Shown here in pieces: positions 49,316-58,151 of a stretch of DNA of 64,000 nucleotides (position 1 is its first letter; each line of letters begins with the position of its first letter). The DNA is from Hydrogenophaga sp. IBVHS2 (GTDB taxonomy: Bacteria; Pseudomonadota; Gammaproteobacteria; Burkholderiales; Burkholderiaceae_C), in contig NZ_NFUT01000005.1 in NCBI RefSeq assembly GCF_002127215.1, positions 163,385 through 227,384 on the forward strand. Direction: 5' to 3'. The position numbers and the translations under genes are program-made. The notes beneath the pieces were generated by a model that ran no database searches, was not told where the DNA came from, and saw nothing but the letters and a program-made list of their open reading frames with translations.

Positions 49316-50560
49316 ATGAGCTTTGCCGTCTTCGGTCAGCGCCTGTACCTGCGCATCTGGCTGGCCGTGGTGGCGGCCGTCACGGTGCTCACCCTGGTGG
49401 TGGGCTGGCTCTGGCAGCAGGCACTCGAACGCGACCGGGCCGAGCGAGAGGCCCGCGTCACCCGGACCGTGATCGTGCGCGACGGCACCGGCGCCGTGCT
49501 GGGCGATGCCCCCACCCGCGCAGTCCGCATCCCCGGCGAAGGCTGGCAGTTCGAGGTGCGCATGAACGATGGCCAGGTCTTGTACGTGCTGCTGCCACGA
49601 CCCAACCGGACCGGCGCTCCTTCACCGGCACGCGCCCCCGACTGGCTGCTCACCCCCGCCGGCTTTGCCTGGCTGCTGGGCCTGGTGGCCTTCGCGGTGG
49701 CGCTCGGCGCCTACCCCATCGTGCGACGCCTGACCAAGCGGCTGGAGACCCTGCAGAAGGGCGTGGAGCGCTGGGGTTCGGGCGATCTGTCCACCCGGCT
49801 GCCCGAGACCGGGCAGGACGAGGTGGCTTTTCTGGCCGGCCGTTTCAATGCCGCTGCCGAGCGGGTGCAGACGCTGCTGCAGTCGCACAAGACGCTGCTG
49901 GCCAATGCCTCGCACGAACTGCGCTCGCCGCTGGCCCGCATCCGCATGGGCCTGGCCTTGCTGGGCAACGACGCAGGGCACGCCATGCAGCGGGCCGAGG
50001 TCGCGCGCAGCATCGACGAACTGGACCAGCTGATCGACGAAATCCTGCTCGCCAGCCGGCTGGACCTGCGCGATGGCGCCGATCCGGCGGCCCTGGGACC
50101 CAAGGAAGACGTGGACCTGGTCGGTCTGGCCGCTGAAGAGTGCGCCCGGACCGGGGCCGCGCTGGAGATGGACGAAGGCAGCGGTGAACTGGTGGTGCAG
50201 GGCCATGCCCGGCTGCTGCGCCGCCTGCTGCGCAACCTGCTGGAGAACGCCCGGCGCTACGGCCGTGCAGAGGGCGCGACCGACGCCGACGTCGAGGTGA
50301 GTGTCCGCTCGGTCACCGAGCAGGGCCGCAGCCTGGCTCTGGTCTGCGTCGACGATCACGGCCCCGGCGTGCCGGCCGACCAGCGTGAACGCATCTTCGA
50401 GCCGTTCTACCGCCTGCCGGGTGCCAGCGAGCGCGAAGGCGGCGTGGGCCTGGGCCTGTCGCTGGTGCGCACCATCACCGAACGCCATGGCGGCACCGTG
50501 CGCGTGACCGACCGGCCAGGGGGTGGCGCCCGGTTCGAGGTCCGGCTGCCCCTGCCCTGA
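49316..50560 (+). CDS. Sensor histidine kinase, EnvZ/RstB-like
   Basis: 414 residues. Membrane helices at about 13-35 and 116-135 flank an 80-residue periplasmic sensor; HAMP at about 136-188; dimerisation box with His200 (ASHELRSPLARIR); N box NLLENARRYGR, G1 DDHGPGVP, F FEPFYRLP, G2 GVGLGLSLV. Signal unknown. Transcription probably ends at the terminator at 50747-50772. Confidence 0.93.
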   Translation: MSFAVFGQRLYLRIWLAVVAAVTVLTLVVGWLWQQALERDRAEREARVTRTVIVRDGTGAVLGDAPTRAVRIPGEGWQFEVRMNDGQVLYVLLPRPNRTGAPSPARAPDWLLTPAGFAWLLGLVAFAVALGAYPIVRRLTKRLETLQKGVERWGSGDLSTRLPETGQDEVAFLAGRFNAAAERVQTLLQSHKTLLANASHELRSPLARIRMGLALLGNDAGHAMQRAEVARSIDELDQLIDEILLASRLDLRDGADPAALGPKEDVDLVGLAAEECARTGAALEMDEGSGELVVQGHARLLRRLLRNLLENARRYGRAEGATDADVEVSVRSVTEQGRSLALVCVDDHGPGVPADQRERIFEPFYRLPGASEREGGVGLGLSLVRTITERHGGTVRVTDRPGGGARFEVRLPLP

Positions 50561-50605
50561 GCCGCCCCCGGGGAAACCCCGCCCCTTTCCCGCACCGCTT
50601 CCCCC

Positions 50606-50625
50606 GTTCTGGGGATATCCAGAAC
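50606..50625. repeat. Perfect inverted repeat after the kinase gene
   Basis: GTTCTGG (50606-50612), six bases, CCAGAAC (50619-50625), 45 bp after the stop of the kinase gene. No T-run, so not an intrinsic terminator by itself; it may be an mRNA 3' hairpin or a protein site. The rest of the 211-bp gap before the next gene shows no ORF. Confidence 0.5.
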
Positions 50626-50746
50626 GCAGCCAGCCCATCAAAATCACACTGTTGCTGTCACACAACCTGACAAGTTGGCCCAGACCAGCCGCCCCGGCAC
50701 CGGGGGATCAACGATTTCCAACGACGTCCTTCAGGGGACTTGATAC

Positions 50747-50772
50747 AAGCCACCGCGAGGTGGCTTTTTTTT
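50747..50772 (+). terminator. Intrinsic terminator of the two-component operon
   Basis: AAGCCACC (50747-50754), loop GCGA, GGTGGCTT (50759-50766), continuing into a T-run to 50772. The T-run touches the stop codon of the convergent dehydratase gene. On the minus strand no comparable T-run follows, so it acts mainly on plus-strand transcripts. Confidence 0.85.
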
Positions 50773-52715
50773 CATGCGCCTGCCCGCAGGTGCAGCCAGT
50801 CGACGATGTCGGTTTCCGGCTGATAGCCCTGCACCAGCTTCTGCAACAGGGCGCGCACCGTTCTCAGGTCGCCGGATTCCATGGCAGCATTCAGATGCTC
50901 CAGCTCCGCCTCAAGGATCGGCGCCGCCAGCTGTTGCTCGTGGGCTTTCATGATGCGCGGATGGGATGTCGGCTGGGGGTTGTCGCCGATCAGCAGTTCC
51001 TCGAAGAGTTTCTCGCCAGGCCGCAGGCCGGTGATCTCGATCGCGATGTCGCCATCAGGCCGGTCCGGTGTCTTCACCGTGCGGCCGGAGAGTTCAACCA
51101 TCCGCTGTGCCAGGTCCATGATGCGCACCGGCTCTCCCATGTCCAGCACGAACACCTCGCCGCCCGTGGCCATGGCGCCGGCCTGCATCACCAGCTGGGC
51201 CGCCTCCGGGATGGTCATGAAATAGCGGGTGATGTCGGGGTGGGTCAGGGTGATGGGGCCACCGGCTGCGATCTGCTGGCGGAACAACGGCACCACCGAC
51301 CCGCTGGAGCCCAGCACGTTGCCAAAGCGGACCATGCAGAAGCGCGTGGTTCCAGCGCCGCTTTCGCTGTCCATGGCCTGCAGCACCATCTCCGCCAGGC
51401 GCTTGCTGGCGCCCATGATGTTGGTGGGGCGCACCGCCTTGTCGGTGCTGATCAGCACGAAATGGCGAACCCCTGCACCGCGGGCCGCCTCTGCGCAACA
51501 CCAGGTGCCCCAGACGTTGTTGCGGATGCCCTGCACCGGGTTGTGCTCCACCAGCGGCACATGCTTGTAGGCAGCGGCGTGGTACAGCGTATGAGGCTGC
51601 CAGGATTGCAGGATGGCGTCCATGCGGGGGCGGTCGGTCACCGAGGCGAGCAACGGCACCAGCTGAACCGATCCTGCCATGGCGCTGCGCTGCACCAGCG
51701 CCTGCAGTTCGTGGTGGATGGCGTACAGCGCAAACTCGCTCTGCTCGATCAGCAGCAGGGTGGTCGGCCGTTGCTGCACGATCTGGCGGCACAGCTCGCT
51801 GCCGATGCTGCCGCCCGCTCCGGTGACGGCCACCACATGGCCTGAAATCAGCTGGCCCATGAGCACAGGATCGGGACTGACCGGGGCACGGCCCAGCAGA
51901 TCCTCGATGTCGAGCTCCCGCAGGTCACTCAGGCTCACCCGGCCCGAGGCCAGGTCGGATACCCCGGGCAGGGTGCGCACATGCACCGGGTGCGCGCGCA
52001 GCCGGTCCACGATCTGGCGGCGCCGCACCGGGTCGATGGAGGGCAGGGCCAGCAGCACATCGTTCACGCCCTCGCGCTCGATCACCTGGTCCAGGTGGTC
52101 GGGGCTGTGCACGTCACGCCCGTCCAGGCTGCGGCCCTGCAGGCGCGGATCGTCGTCCACGAAGCCCACCAGCCGGTATTCGGTGCTGCGGGCCAGGGCG
52201 GCGGCGAGCTGTCGACCGGCTTCCCCGGCGCCATAGATCAGTACCCCCGGTCGCGCCTTCTCGGCCAGCAGGTGCCGATACAGGCCACCCAACCACAGCC
52301 GGATGGCCAGCCGACTCAGGCCCACGAACACGAGCAGCAACAGCGGCTGCACCAGACCTACCGAGCGCGGCACGCCCTGAATGCCCACCAGCGTGAACAC
52401 GGTGGCATAGAACAGGCCATACAAGGCCATGGCCTGGGCCAGGGCCACGGTGGCGTTCCAGCCCGCGTACCGGAAGATGGCGCGGTACAGGCCGAAGCGA
52501 ATGAACAGGGGGATGGCCAGCGCAATGGAGATGCCCACTGCCCACAGGTAGGCCCCCTCCAGTCGCAGCCAGACCTCCAGCCGCAGGTACAGCGCCACCC
52601 ACACCGCCAGGGTGCACAGCGATGCGTCCACCAGCACCGCCAGCAGCCGCTTGACCGGGCGAGGCAATTCCAGCAGCGCGGACGCGGTGGCCGAGGTGTC
52701 GGGATGGGGCGTCAT
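50772..52715 (-). CDS. Membrane nucleotide-sugar 4,6-dehydratase, CapD/WbpM/PglF-like
   Basis: 647 residues. Four N-terminal membrane helices (about 25-145), a CoA-binding-like Rossmann domain (VLIYGAGEAG, 158-167) and a second Rossmann SDR domain (VTGAGGSIGSE, 298-307). Active-site region STDKA (423-427) and MGASK (434-438), where Met replaces the usual Tyr as in WbpM/PglF. Converts UDP-GlcNAc to UDP-4-keto-6-deoxy-GlcNAc, the first step to QuiNAc, FucNAc or bacillosamine. Last gene of the cluster. Confidence 0.92.
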   Translation of the reverse strand: MTPHPDTSATASALLELPRPVKRLLAVLVDASLCTLAVWVALYLRLEVWLRLEGAYLWAVGISIALAIPLFIRFGLYRAIFRYAGWNATVALAQAMALYGLFYATVFTLVGIQGVPRSVGLVQPLLLLVFVGLSRLAIRLWLGGLYRHLLAEKARPGVLIYGAGEAGRQLAAALARSTEYRLVGFVDDDPRLQGRSLDGRDVHSPDHLDQVIEREGVNDVLLALPSIDPVRRRQIVDRLRAHPVHVRTLPGVSDLASGRVSLSDLRELDIEDLLGRAPVSPDPVLMGQLISGHVVAVTGAGGSIGSELCRQIVQQRPTTLLLIEQSEFALYAIHHELQALVQRSAMAGSVQLVPLLASVTDRPRMDAILQSWQPHTLYHAAAYKHVPLVEHNPVQGIRNNVWGTWCCAEAARGAGVRHFVLISTDKAVRPTNIMGASKRLAEMVLQAMDSESGAGTTRFCMVRFGNVLGSSGSVVPLFRQQIAAGGPITLTHPDITRYFMTIPEAAQLVMQAGAMATGGEVFVLDMGEPVRIMDLAQRMVELSGRTVKTPDRPDGDIAIEITGLRPGEKLFEELLIGDNPQPTSHPRIMKAHEQQLAAPILEAELEHLNAAMESGDLRTVRALLQKLVQGYQPETDIVDWLHLRAGA

Positions 52716-52727
52716 GTGGATGGGGTG

Positions 52728-53294
52728 TCAGTGGCTCACACCGTCGCTGCGCAGCACCTTCACGGCGGTCAGCCACAAGATGCGCAGATCGAAGGCCAGA
52801 CTCTGGCGGCGCAGGTATTCGGCGTCCAGCGCCACCTTCTGCGGAATCGGAATCTCGTCGCGCCCGTTCACCTGCGCCCAGCCGGTCAGGCCCGGCACCA
52901 GCTCGTGCACGCCCGCCTCGGTGCGCAGAGCAATCAGGTCGTCCTGGTTGAACAGGGCAGGCCGAGGTCCCACAAAGCTCATGTCGCCGCGCAGGATGCT
53001 CCAGAGCTGGGGCAGCTCGTCCAGGCTGCTCTTTCGCAGGAAAGGCCCGATGGGCGTGAGCCATTGCGCCGGGTTCTCCAGCAAGTGCGTGGCCACGGCC
53101 GGCGTATCGATGCGCATGCTGCGGAACTTGGGCATGCGGAAGATGCGGCTGTGGCGGCCGACGCGGTCGCTCCAGTACAGCGCCGGGCCGGGAGAGGTCA
53201 GCCGCACCGCCAGCGCCACCAGGGCGATGGGCAGCGCCAGGATGAGGGCGGCCGGCAGGGCGATGGCGAGATCAAACAGGCGCTTGAGGGTCAT
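52728..53294 (-). CDS. Initiating sugar-phosphate transferase, PglC/WcaJ C-domain type
   Basis: 188 residues, the short monotopic form: one N-terminal re-entrant/membrane segment (about 7-33), then KFRSMRID and DELPQLWSILRGDMSFVGPRP. Moves a sugar-1-phosphate from a UDP-sugar to undecaprenyl phosphate and so starts the repeat unit. With the neighbouring dehydratase and reductase, the sugar is probably QuiNAc or another 6-deoxy-HexNAc. Overlaps the epimerase gene by 23 bp. Confidence 0.92.
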   Translation of the reverse strand: MTLKRLFDLAIALPAALILALPIALVALAVRLTSPGPALYWSDRVGRHSRIFRMPKFRSMRIDTPAVATHLLENPAQWLTPIGPFLRKSSLDELPQLWSILRGDMSFVGPRPALFNQDDLIALRTEAGVHELVPGLTGWAQVNGRDEIPIPQKVALDAEYLRRQSLAFDLRILWLTAVKVLRSDGVSH

Positions 53295-54219
53295 GAAGCT
53301 CTGGCTGGACGGCCCGCCGCAGACCTTCGTCCACGGACAGCGGTGGCGTCCAGTTCAGTGTGTTGCGGGTGTGGCGGATGTCCACCTGCAGATTGTCTAG
53401 CAATCGCTGCGCCATGCCCCCTCGTCCCACCAGTGTGGCGCCCAGTTGCAACAGTGACAGTGGCATCGACCACAGCCGGGCAGGCCGGCCCATGGCTAGG
53501 CCTATGCGGCGCAACAGTTCGGCCGTGGACATGTCCTCGCCGTCACTGGCCATGAACGTCTGTCCGGCAGCGGCCGGGTGTGTGGCACAGGTCAGCAGCA
53601 AGTCCACCAGGTTGTCCACGCCGACCAGACTTCGCCGGTTGCGGGTGGCCAGTGCCAGCGGCAGCGGCAGCCCTCGGCGCACCGCAGACACTAGGCTCTG
53701 GAAGTTGGCGCGCACCCCGGGTCCGTAGACCAGCGGCGGGCGGACGATCACCACTTCCATGCCGGTCCTGGCGGCCAATTCACGCAGGGCCCGTTCGGCT
53801 TCCCACTTGGACCGACCGTAGGGGTCGTCGGGTGGCTCGCAGGGCTCGGGTCCGAACTGTTGCCCGGGCAGGGTCGATTCGCCATTGACCTTGACCGAGC
53901 TCACGAAGACGAAGCGGCCTACGCCTATCTGCGCCGCCGTCCGTGCGAGTGCCAGCGTACCGTCCAGGTTGACCCGTCGGTAGGCGGTCAGGGGGTCGGC
54001 CGCAGACTCGTTCATCACATGCACCCGTGCAGCCAGATGCACGAGCGCCTGTGGGGGATCATGCGGGCTGTGGCGCTCCAGCGCTCCGTACGACGGAGAT
54101 TCCGGCCGGATGGATACGGGCAACACGTCGATCCCCAGTGCGGCGGCCCGGCCGCACAAACGAGTACCGATGAAACCGCTGCTGCCGGTGACTGCCAGGC
54201 GGGTGATGGGTGTCGCCAT
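53272..54219 (-). CDS. NAD-dependent epimerase/reductase, WbpV-like
   Basis: 315 residues, SDR extended fold: GSSGFIGTRL (12-21), LVHLAARVHV, VSSVKVNGE and YGRSKWEAE (YxxxK). The sequence pattern is that of WbpV/UDP-N-acetyl-alpha-D-quinovosamine-type reductases found next to a WbpL/PglC-type transferase. Probably reduces the 4-keto product of the CapD-like enzyme. ATG 54219, 3 bp after the GT2 gene. Confidence 0.85.
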   Translation of the reverse strand: MATPITRLAVTGSSGFIGTRLCGRAAALGIDVLPVSIRPESPSYGALERHSPHDPPQALVHLAARVHVMNESAADPLTAYRRVNLDGTLALARTAAQIGVGRFVFVSSVKVNGESTLPGQQFGPEPCEPPDDPYGRSKWEAERALRELAARTGMEVVIVRPPLVYGPGVRANFQSLVSAVRRGLPLPLALATRNRRSLVGVDNLVDLLLTCATHPAAAGQTFMASDGEDMSTAELLRRIGLAMGRPARLWSMPLSLLQLGATLVGRGGMAQRLLDNLQVDIRHTRNTLNWTPPLSVDEGLRRAVQPELHDPQAPV

Positions 54220-54222
54220 GGA

Positions 54223-54948
54223 TCAGATGCGCAGCAGAAAGCGGGCGGCGCTGGTGGCATGCCAGAGCGCAAACCGGAGCTGGCGGTGACTGCTGCGCTG
54301 AGCGTTGTGCACCACCGAAGCAGCCGGCTGCACCACCACCTGCCAGCCCTGGTGGTGCAGGCGCTGGCAGATGTCGACATCTTCATAGTAGAGGAAGAAG
54401 CGTTCCGCATCGAAACCCTTCACGCTGGCGAAGGCTTCACGCCGGAACAGCATGAACATGCCGGCAACCCAGTCCACCGGATTCAGGCGCCCCGGCTTCA
54501 GTGTCACGGTGTCGTGGTGGCCGGTCACCGCTCGCTTGATCAGGCGCCACAGCGTGGGAAAGCGGCGTACGCTGTCTTCTGTCTGCCCCTGATCATTGAC
54601 CACCACCGGCGCACAAAGGCCGATTCGGGGGTCTTCATACGCCAACAGCAGCGGCACGAAGGCGCCAGGCTCGACACGGATATCGGGATTCAGGACCAGA
54701 AAGTAGTCGCCCCGTGCCCGCTCGAACGCGGCGTTGTGGTTGGCGCCAAAGCCCAGTGGACTGGGGTTGTGCACGGTCTGCAGGGGGAAGCGCCAGCCCG
54801 ACTCGGGGATCGGCGGCTCCGGTATGTTGACGGTGAGGATCACCTCGAAGTCCAGCTGGGTCACCTGGTTCAGGTCGTTCAGCAGTGCTTCGACATGGCG
54901 GTGGTGTCCGTGGCTTACGATGGACACGGTCAGTCGGGGCGTGGTCAT
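54223..54948 (-). CDS. GT2 glycosyltransferase, rhamnosyltransferase-like
   Basis: 241 residues, GT-A fold. RLTVSIVSHGHH at the N-terminus, NPSPLGFGANHNAAF and LVLNPDIRVEPGAF (DxD equivalent), VAGMFMLFRREAFASVKGFDAERFFLYYEDVDICQRL near the C-terminus: the pattern of WbbL-type rhamnosyltransferases. Adds one sugar of the repeat unit; donor not certain. 9 bp after the next GT2. Confidence 0.85.
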   Translation of the reverse strand: MTTPRLTVSIVSHGHHRHVEALLNDLNQVTQLDFEVILTVNIPEPPIPESGWRFPLQTVHNPSPLGFGANHNAAFERARGDYFLVLNPDIRVEPGAFVPLLLAYEDPRIGLCAPVVVNDQGQTEDSVRRFPTLWRLIKRAVTGHHDTVTLKPGRLNPVDWVAGMFMLFRREAFASVKGFDAERFFLYYEDVDICQRLHHQGWQVVVQPAASVVHNAQRSSHRQLRFALWHATSAARFLLRI

Positions 54949-54957
54949 GGCGCCGTC

Positions 54958-55914
54958 TCAGAATCTGCCGAGCAGAAATAGGAGCCGCATGATGACATGG
55001 TCGGTGCGGCGTTGCCGTTTGAAATCCGAAAGGAAGCACAGCCTCAAACGTTCGGCGATGGTGCAGTCGGGGCCGCGCAGCAGCTGCAGATCCCGGCGCA
55101 CGGCATCGCTCAGTCGATGTCCATGCTGCTTCAGGAAGGCCTGTGCCGGCCCGGAGTAGGGCGCTGTCTGGTCGTCCCATGCCAGCACGCGCCGCACGCT
55201 GGACATGACAGACTGCCAGCGGCTGTGGCTGGCCCCCACCGTGTTGCTGCCATGCTGCCGGTACAGGACCGAGGGCCATGGGTCTTGAATCACCTGACCC
55301 AGGGCACTGGCCACCAGGTACATCCATGCATCGTGCATGCGGTAGCCCACCGGCATGTCGTCCTGCAGCACCAGGTCGCGCAAGGCGCTGTTGATGCCCA
55401 TGGTGCAGCCGGTCACCACGTTCTCGACGGCGGCGTTGTGAACATCCAGCCAGCGTGGGGTGGCCGACAGACCAAGGGGCTTGAGCTCGGCATCCACCAG
55501 CTGCTGGCGGGTGCAGTAGAGCGTAGGCGTATCCCCTGCATCGCTCAGTGCCTTCACGGCACGTTCCACTTTCTCCGGCAGCCAGACATCGTCCTGGTCG
55601 GCGAACAGGTAGGCGCTGTGGTCATTGCCCGCATGCTGCAGCAGCTCCATGAAGGAGCGCGCGGCACCGGCACGGTGGGCGGTGGGCACGACCTCGATGT
55701 TCAGACGTCCCCGGCGCGCCATCACCGCATCAAGCGTGCCGTCGGTGGAGCCATCGTCGCGGACCAGCAGCTTGAAAGCCTGATGCGTCTGTGCCTCCAG
55801 GCTGTCCAGGAATGGGTTGATGTAGCGCGAGCCGTTGTAAGTGGCCAGCAGAATCGTCGGCGCATGTTGGGCATTGCTGCCTGTCAGCGTGTGGCTCACT
55901 GCCGCTTCCTCCAT
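54958..55914 (-). CDS. GT2 glycosyltransferase (paralogue of the orphan GT2)
   Basis: 318 residues from ATG 55914, or 313 from the GTG at 55899, which forms a GTGA overlap with the preceding stop and may be the real start. RDDGSTDGTLDA, FADQDDVWLPEKVERAVK, LYCTRQQLVDAELK and VLYRQHGSNTVGAS align with the orphan enzyme at 46151-47095. Probably a rhamnosyl- or other 6-deoxyhexosyltransferase. Confidence 0.85.
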   Translation of the reverse strand: MEEAAVSHTLTGSNAQHAPTILLATYNGSRYINPFLDSLEAQTHQAFKLLVRDDGSTDGTLDAVMARRGRLNIEVVPTAHRAGAARSFMELLQHAGNDHSAYLFADQDDVWLPEKVERAVKALSDAGDTPTLYCTRQQLVDAELKPLGLSATPRWLDVHNAAVENVVTGCTMGINSALRDLVLQDDMPVGYRMHDAWMYLVASALGQVIQDPWPSVLYRQHGSNTVGASHSRWQSVMSSVRRVLAWDDQTAPYSGPAQAFLKQHGHRLSDAVRRDLQLLRGPDCTIAERLRLCFLSDFKRQRRTDHVIMRLLFLLGRF

Positions 55915-56909
55915 CCAGCAAATCGGCTGTTCCTCAGGTCCACCAGAGCCTGCTTCGACGGGTGCTCCGCTCTCATCAATTGAGCGGTCAGAGCCCAGTT
56001 GATCAAGACCCCGGGCATCGCCAACACGCTGCAGATACGCAAATGGTCAATCCATTTCATGGGTGTCAGCTGCCGCAAGCGCGCATATTCAGTGCTCGTA
56101 AGTGCTCCCCGTGCGCGAAAGGCCAGCAGTTGTCGAGCGGATCGCCATGGATGTTGAAGACAGACCTTTTGTTTGGAGTCGTCCGAGCATGTCGACATTG
56201 ACCAGACCAGACGAGGCCAGAGCCACATCCAGATTTCGAAGCTGCGGGCGGTCCAGCTCTCGTTTCCATACCGGATGGCTATGCATGGCTCCTTCAGCAC
56301 CATGGCATGCCTTGGCAGAGGCGCCTGGAAGATGACGCCAAAGTGGACAAAGTAGGATCCGAAATAGGATTCTCGATCCCGCGTCATCCACAAAGCTCTG
56401 TCGATGACGACGCCGCCAATGAAGGAAAGATGCAGTCCTGTGAGCGTCATCAAGGTGTCTGAGTCCCCCGGGGCGACACGCCGGTCTTCAGACACTTCCA
56501 TTCGCCTGGGCGTGAGCACATCTTGCAGGTCGGAGCTCATGACCACTGCATCCACCACCACCAGCGAAGGTTCGTCTGCCAAGGCCAATCGAACTCGGTC
56601 GATAGCCCCTGGCAGGATGTCGTCATCGTCCGAGCACAGCCAGACGTATCGACCGGTGGCGTTTTCGACTGCGCGGTTGAAGTCACGGTCCAGGCCACCG
56701 TTGGTGGCCAGCGTCTCATGCCGCAGCCTGGCATCGTGCGCGGCTGCAGCACGGAGCACCTGAGCGGTGTCGTCGCTGGAGGCGCCGTCCACCACCACCA
56801 CCTCGATGTCGTCGCCGTCGATGGCCTTCAGCCGGGCCAGTGCCCTGGCCAGATAAGACCCCCGGTTACGGGTGGCGATGCAGATCGACAGCAGCGGCTG
56901 GCCGCTCAT
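55896..56909 (-). CDS. GT2 glycosyltransferase
   Basis: 337 residues from ATG 56909 (MSGQPLLSICIATRNRGSYLARAL), which overlaps the methyltransferase stop (ATGA); codons further upstream are the other gene. VVVDGASSDDT and WLCSDDDDILPGA supply the nucleotide and metal sites. The C-terminal third is divergent and Trp-rich (SFEIWMWLWPRLVW). Third GT2 of the cluster; sugar unknown. Confidence 0.83.
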   Translation of the reverse strand: MSGQPLLSICIATRNRGSYLARALARLKAIDGDDIEVVVVDGASSDDTAQVLRAAAAHDARLRHETLATNGGLDRDFNRAVENATGRYVWLCSDDDDILPGAIDRVRLALADEPSLVVVDAVVMSSDLQDVLTPRRMEVSEDRRVAPGDSDTLMTLTGLHLSFIGGVVIDRALWMTRDRESYFGSYFVHFGVIFQAPLPRHAMVLKEPCIAIRYGNESWTARSFEIWMWLWPRLVWSMSTCSDDSKQKVCLQHPWRSARQLLAFRARGALTSTEYARLRQLTPMKWIDHLRICSVLAMPGVLINWALTAQLMRAEHPSKQALVDLRNSRFAGWRKRQ

Positions 56910-58144
56910 TGTCCCGCGATCTCCAGCTCGGGCAGCGGAAACACCAGCTTGCTGGTGAGCTGGCCGAAGCGCTTCTCGAAGAACGGCCGGAAATGCCACG
57001 GCAGCACGAGCAGGTAGTCCGGTTGTATGGCCAGCAGCTGTGCCTCGTCGATGATGGGGATGAGGCTGCCCGGGGTGAAGGAGCCGAACTTGTCGGGGTT
57101 CACTTCGCCCACCGCCACCACATCGGCCGCCGTGATGTCGCAGTACTGCAGCAGAACATTCCCTTTGGTGGATGCACCCAGGATGCCCACCTTCTTGCCC
57201 TGGGCCTTGGCCTTGTCCAGGAAGGCCCGAACATCGGCCCGGCTGCGGGCCACGCGGTCGGCAAATGCCCGGTAGGGCGCCTCGGTGTCGAGGCCGCGCT
57301 CGGCTTCCTGCAGCAGGATGCGGGCAACTTCCGGCGACTCCGGCAGTCGCGATGTCTGATGCGCTGCGGTGATGGAGAAGCTTCCGCCGTTCACATCGTT
57401 GAACTCCACATCCACGATCTTCAGGCCGCAGCGCTGGGCCATCCACTGGATCTGTTTGAGGGCGTAGTACTCCAGGTGCTCATGGCACGCCGTGTCATAG
57501 GAATTGCGGTCCAGCATGAGGGGCATGTAGCTCTGTTCGAACACCCAGATGCCTTCGGCATCGAGCACGCTGGCCACTTCCTTCACAAAGTCCATCGGCC
57601 GCTCCAGGTCGTAGAACATCGAGAAGGACGTGACGACCCGCGCCTTGCGTTCTCCGAAGCGCTCCTTGACCAGGCGGGCCGAGAAGAAGTCCGGGATCAC
57701 GTTCACATCGGCCGGGTAGTACTGACGGAATTTCTCTGCCGTCGGGTCGATGCCCACGCGGGTGATGCCGTCGGCCGGGTAAGCCGAGAGCGTGGTGCCG
57801 TCGTTGCTGCCGATGTCGATGACCATGTCGCCGGGCTGCAATGCGATCAGCGACCGGATGCGCGCCACCTTGGCATGAAGGTGCTCCACCATGCTCTTGT
57901 TCAGACCCGAGCGGTAGCCATAGTTTTCGCCGTACATCTCGCCGAGGTCGTACGAATGGGCCAGCTGCAGCAGACCACAGCAGTCGTCGCCGCCGGTGCA
58001 CTTGAGCAGGTGCAGCGGACCGCGTGTGATGACCTGATCCGGTGTCTTGGGGAAGACGCCGGTGAGCGTCTGTTCGCCGAGATCGAGCACCTTGACCAGA
58101 TGGGTGTTGCCGCAGATGCGGCAGGCATGGATGGGGGTGTACAT
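56906..58144 (-). CDS. Zinc-binding SAM-dependent sugar C-methyltransferase
   Basis: 412 residues with the three-part layout of NDP-hexose 3-C-methyltransferases (TylC3, TcaB9): N-terminal zinc site (Cys8, Cys11 and Cys49/Cys55 or 56), SAM-binding VIDIGSNDGTT (108-118), catalytic-type HEHLEYY (221-227), and a C-terminal domain (GILGASTKGNVLLQY). Adds a methyl to C-3 of a 4-keto-6-deoxy nucleotide sugar. Its neighbour upstream is a Gmd-family enzyme, which suggests a GDP-linked substrate. Confidence 0.87.
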   Translation of the reverse strand: MYTPIHACRICGNTHLVKVLDLGEQTLTGVFPKTPDQVITRGPLHLLKCTGGDDCCGLLQLAHSYDLGEMYGENYGYRSGLNKSMVEHLHAKVARIRSLIALQPGDMVIDIGSNDGTTLSAYPADGITRVGIDPTAEKFRQYYPADVNVIPDFFSARLVKERFGERKARVVTSFSMFYDLERPMDFVKEVASVLDAEGIWVFEQSYMPLMLDRNSYDTACHEHLEYYALKQIQWMAQRCGLKIVDVEFNDVNGGSFSITAAHQTSRLPESPEVARILLQEAERGLDTEAPYRAFADRVARSRADVRAFLDKAKAQGKKVGILGASTKGNVLLQYCDITAADVVAVGEVNPDKFGSFTPGSLIPIIDEAQLLAIQPDYLLVLPWHFRPFFEKRFGQLTSKLVFPLPELEIAGQ

Positions 58145-58151
58145 GGTGATG

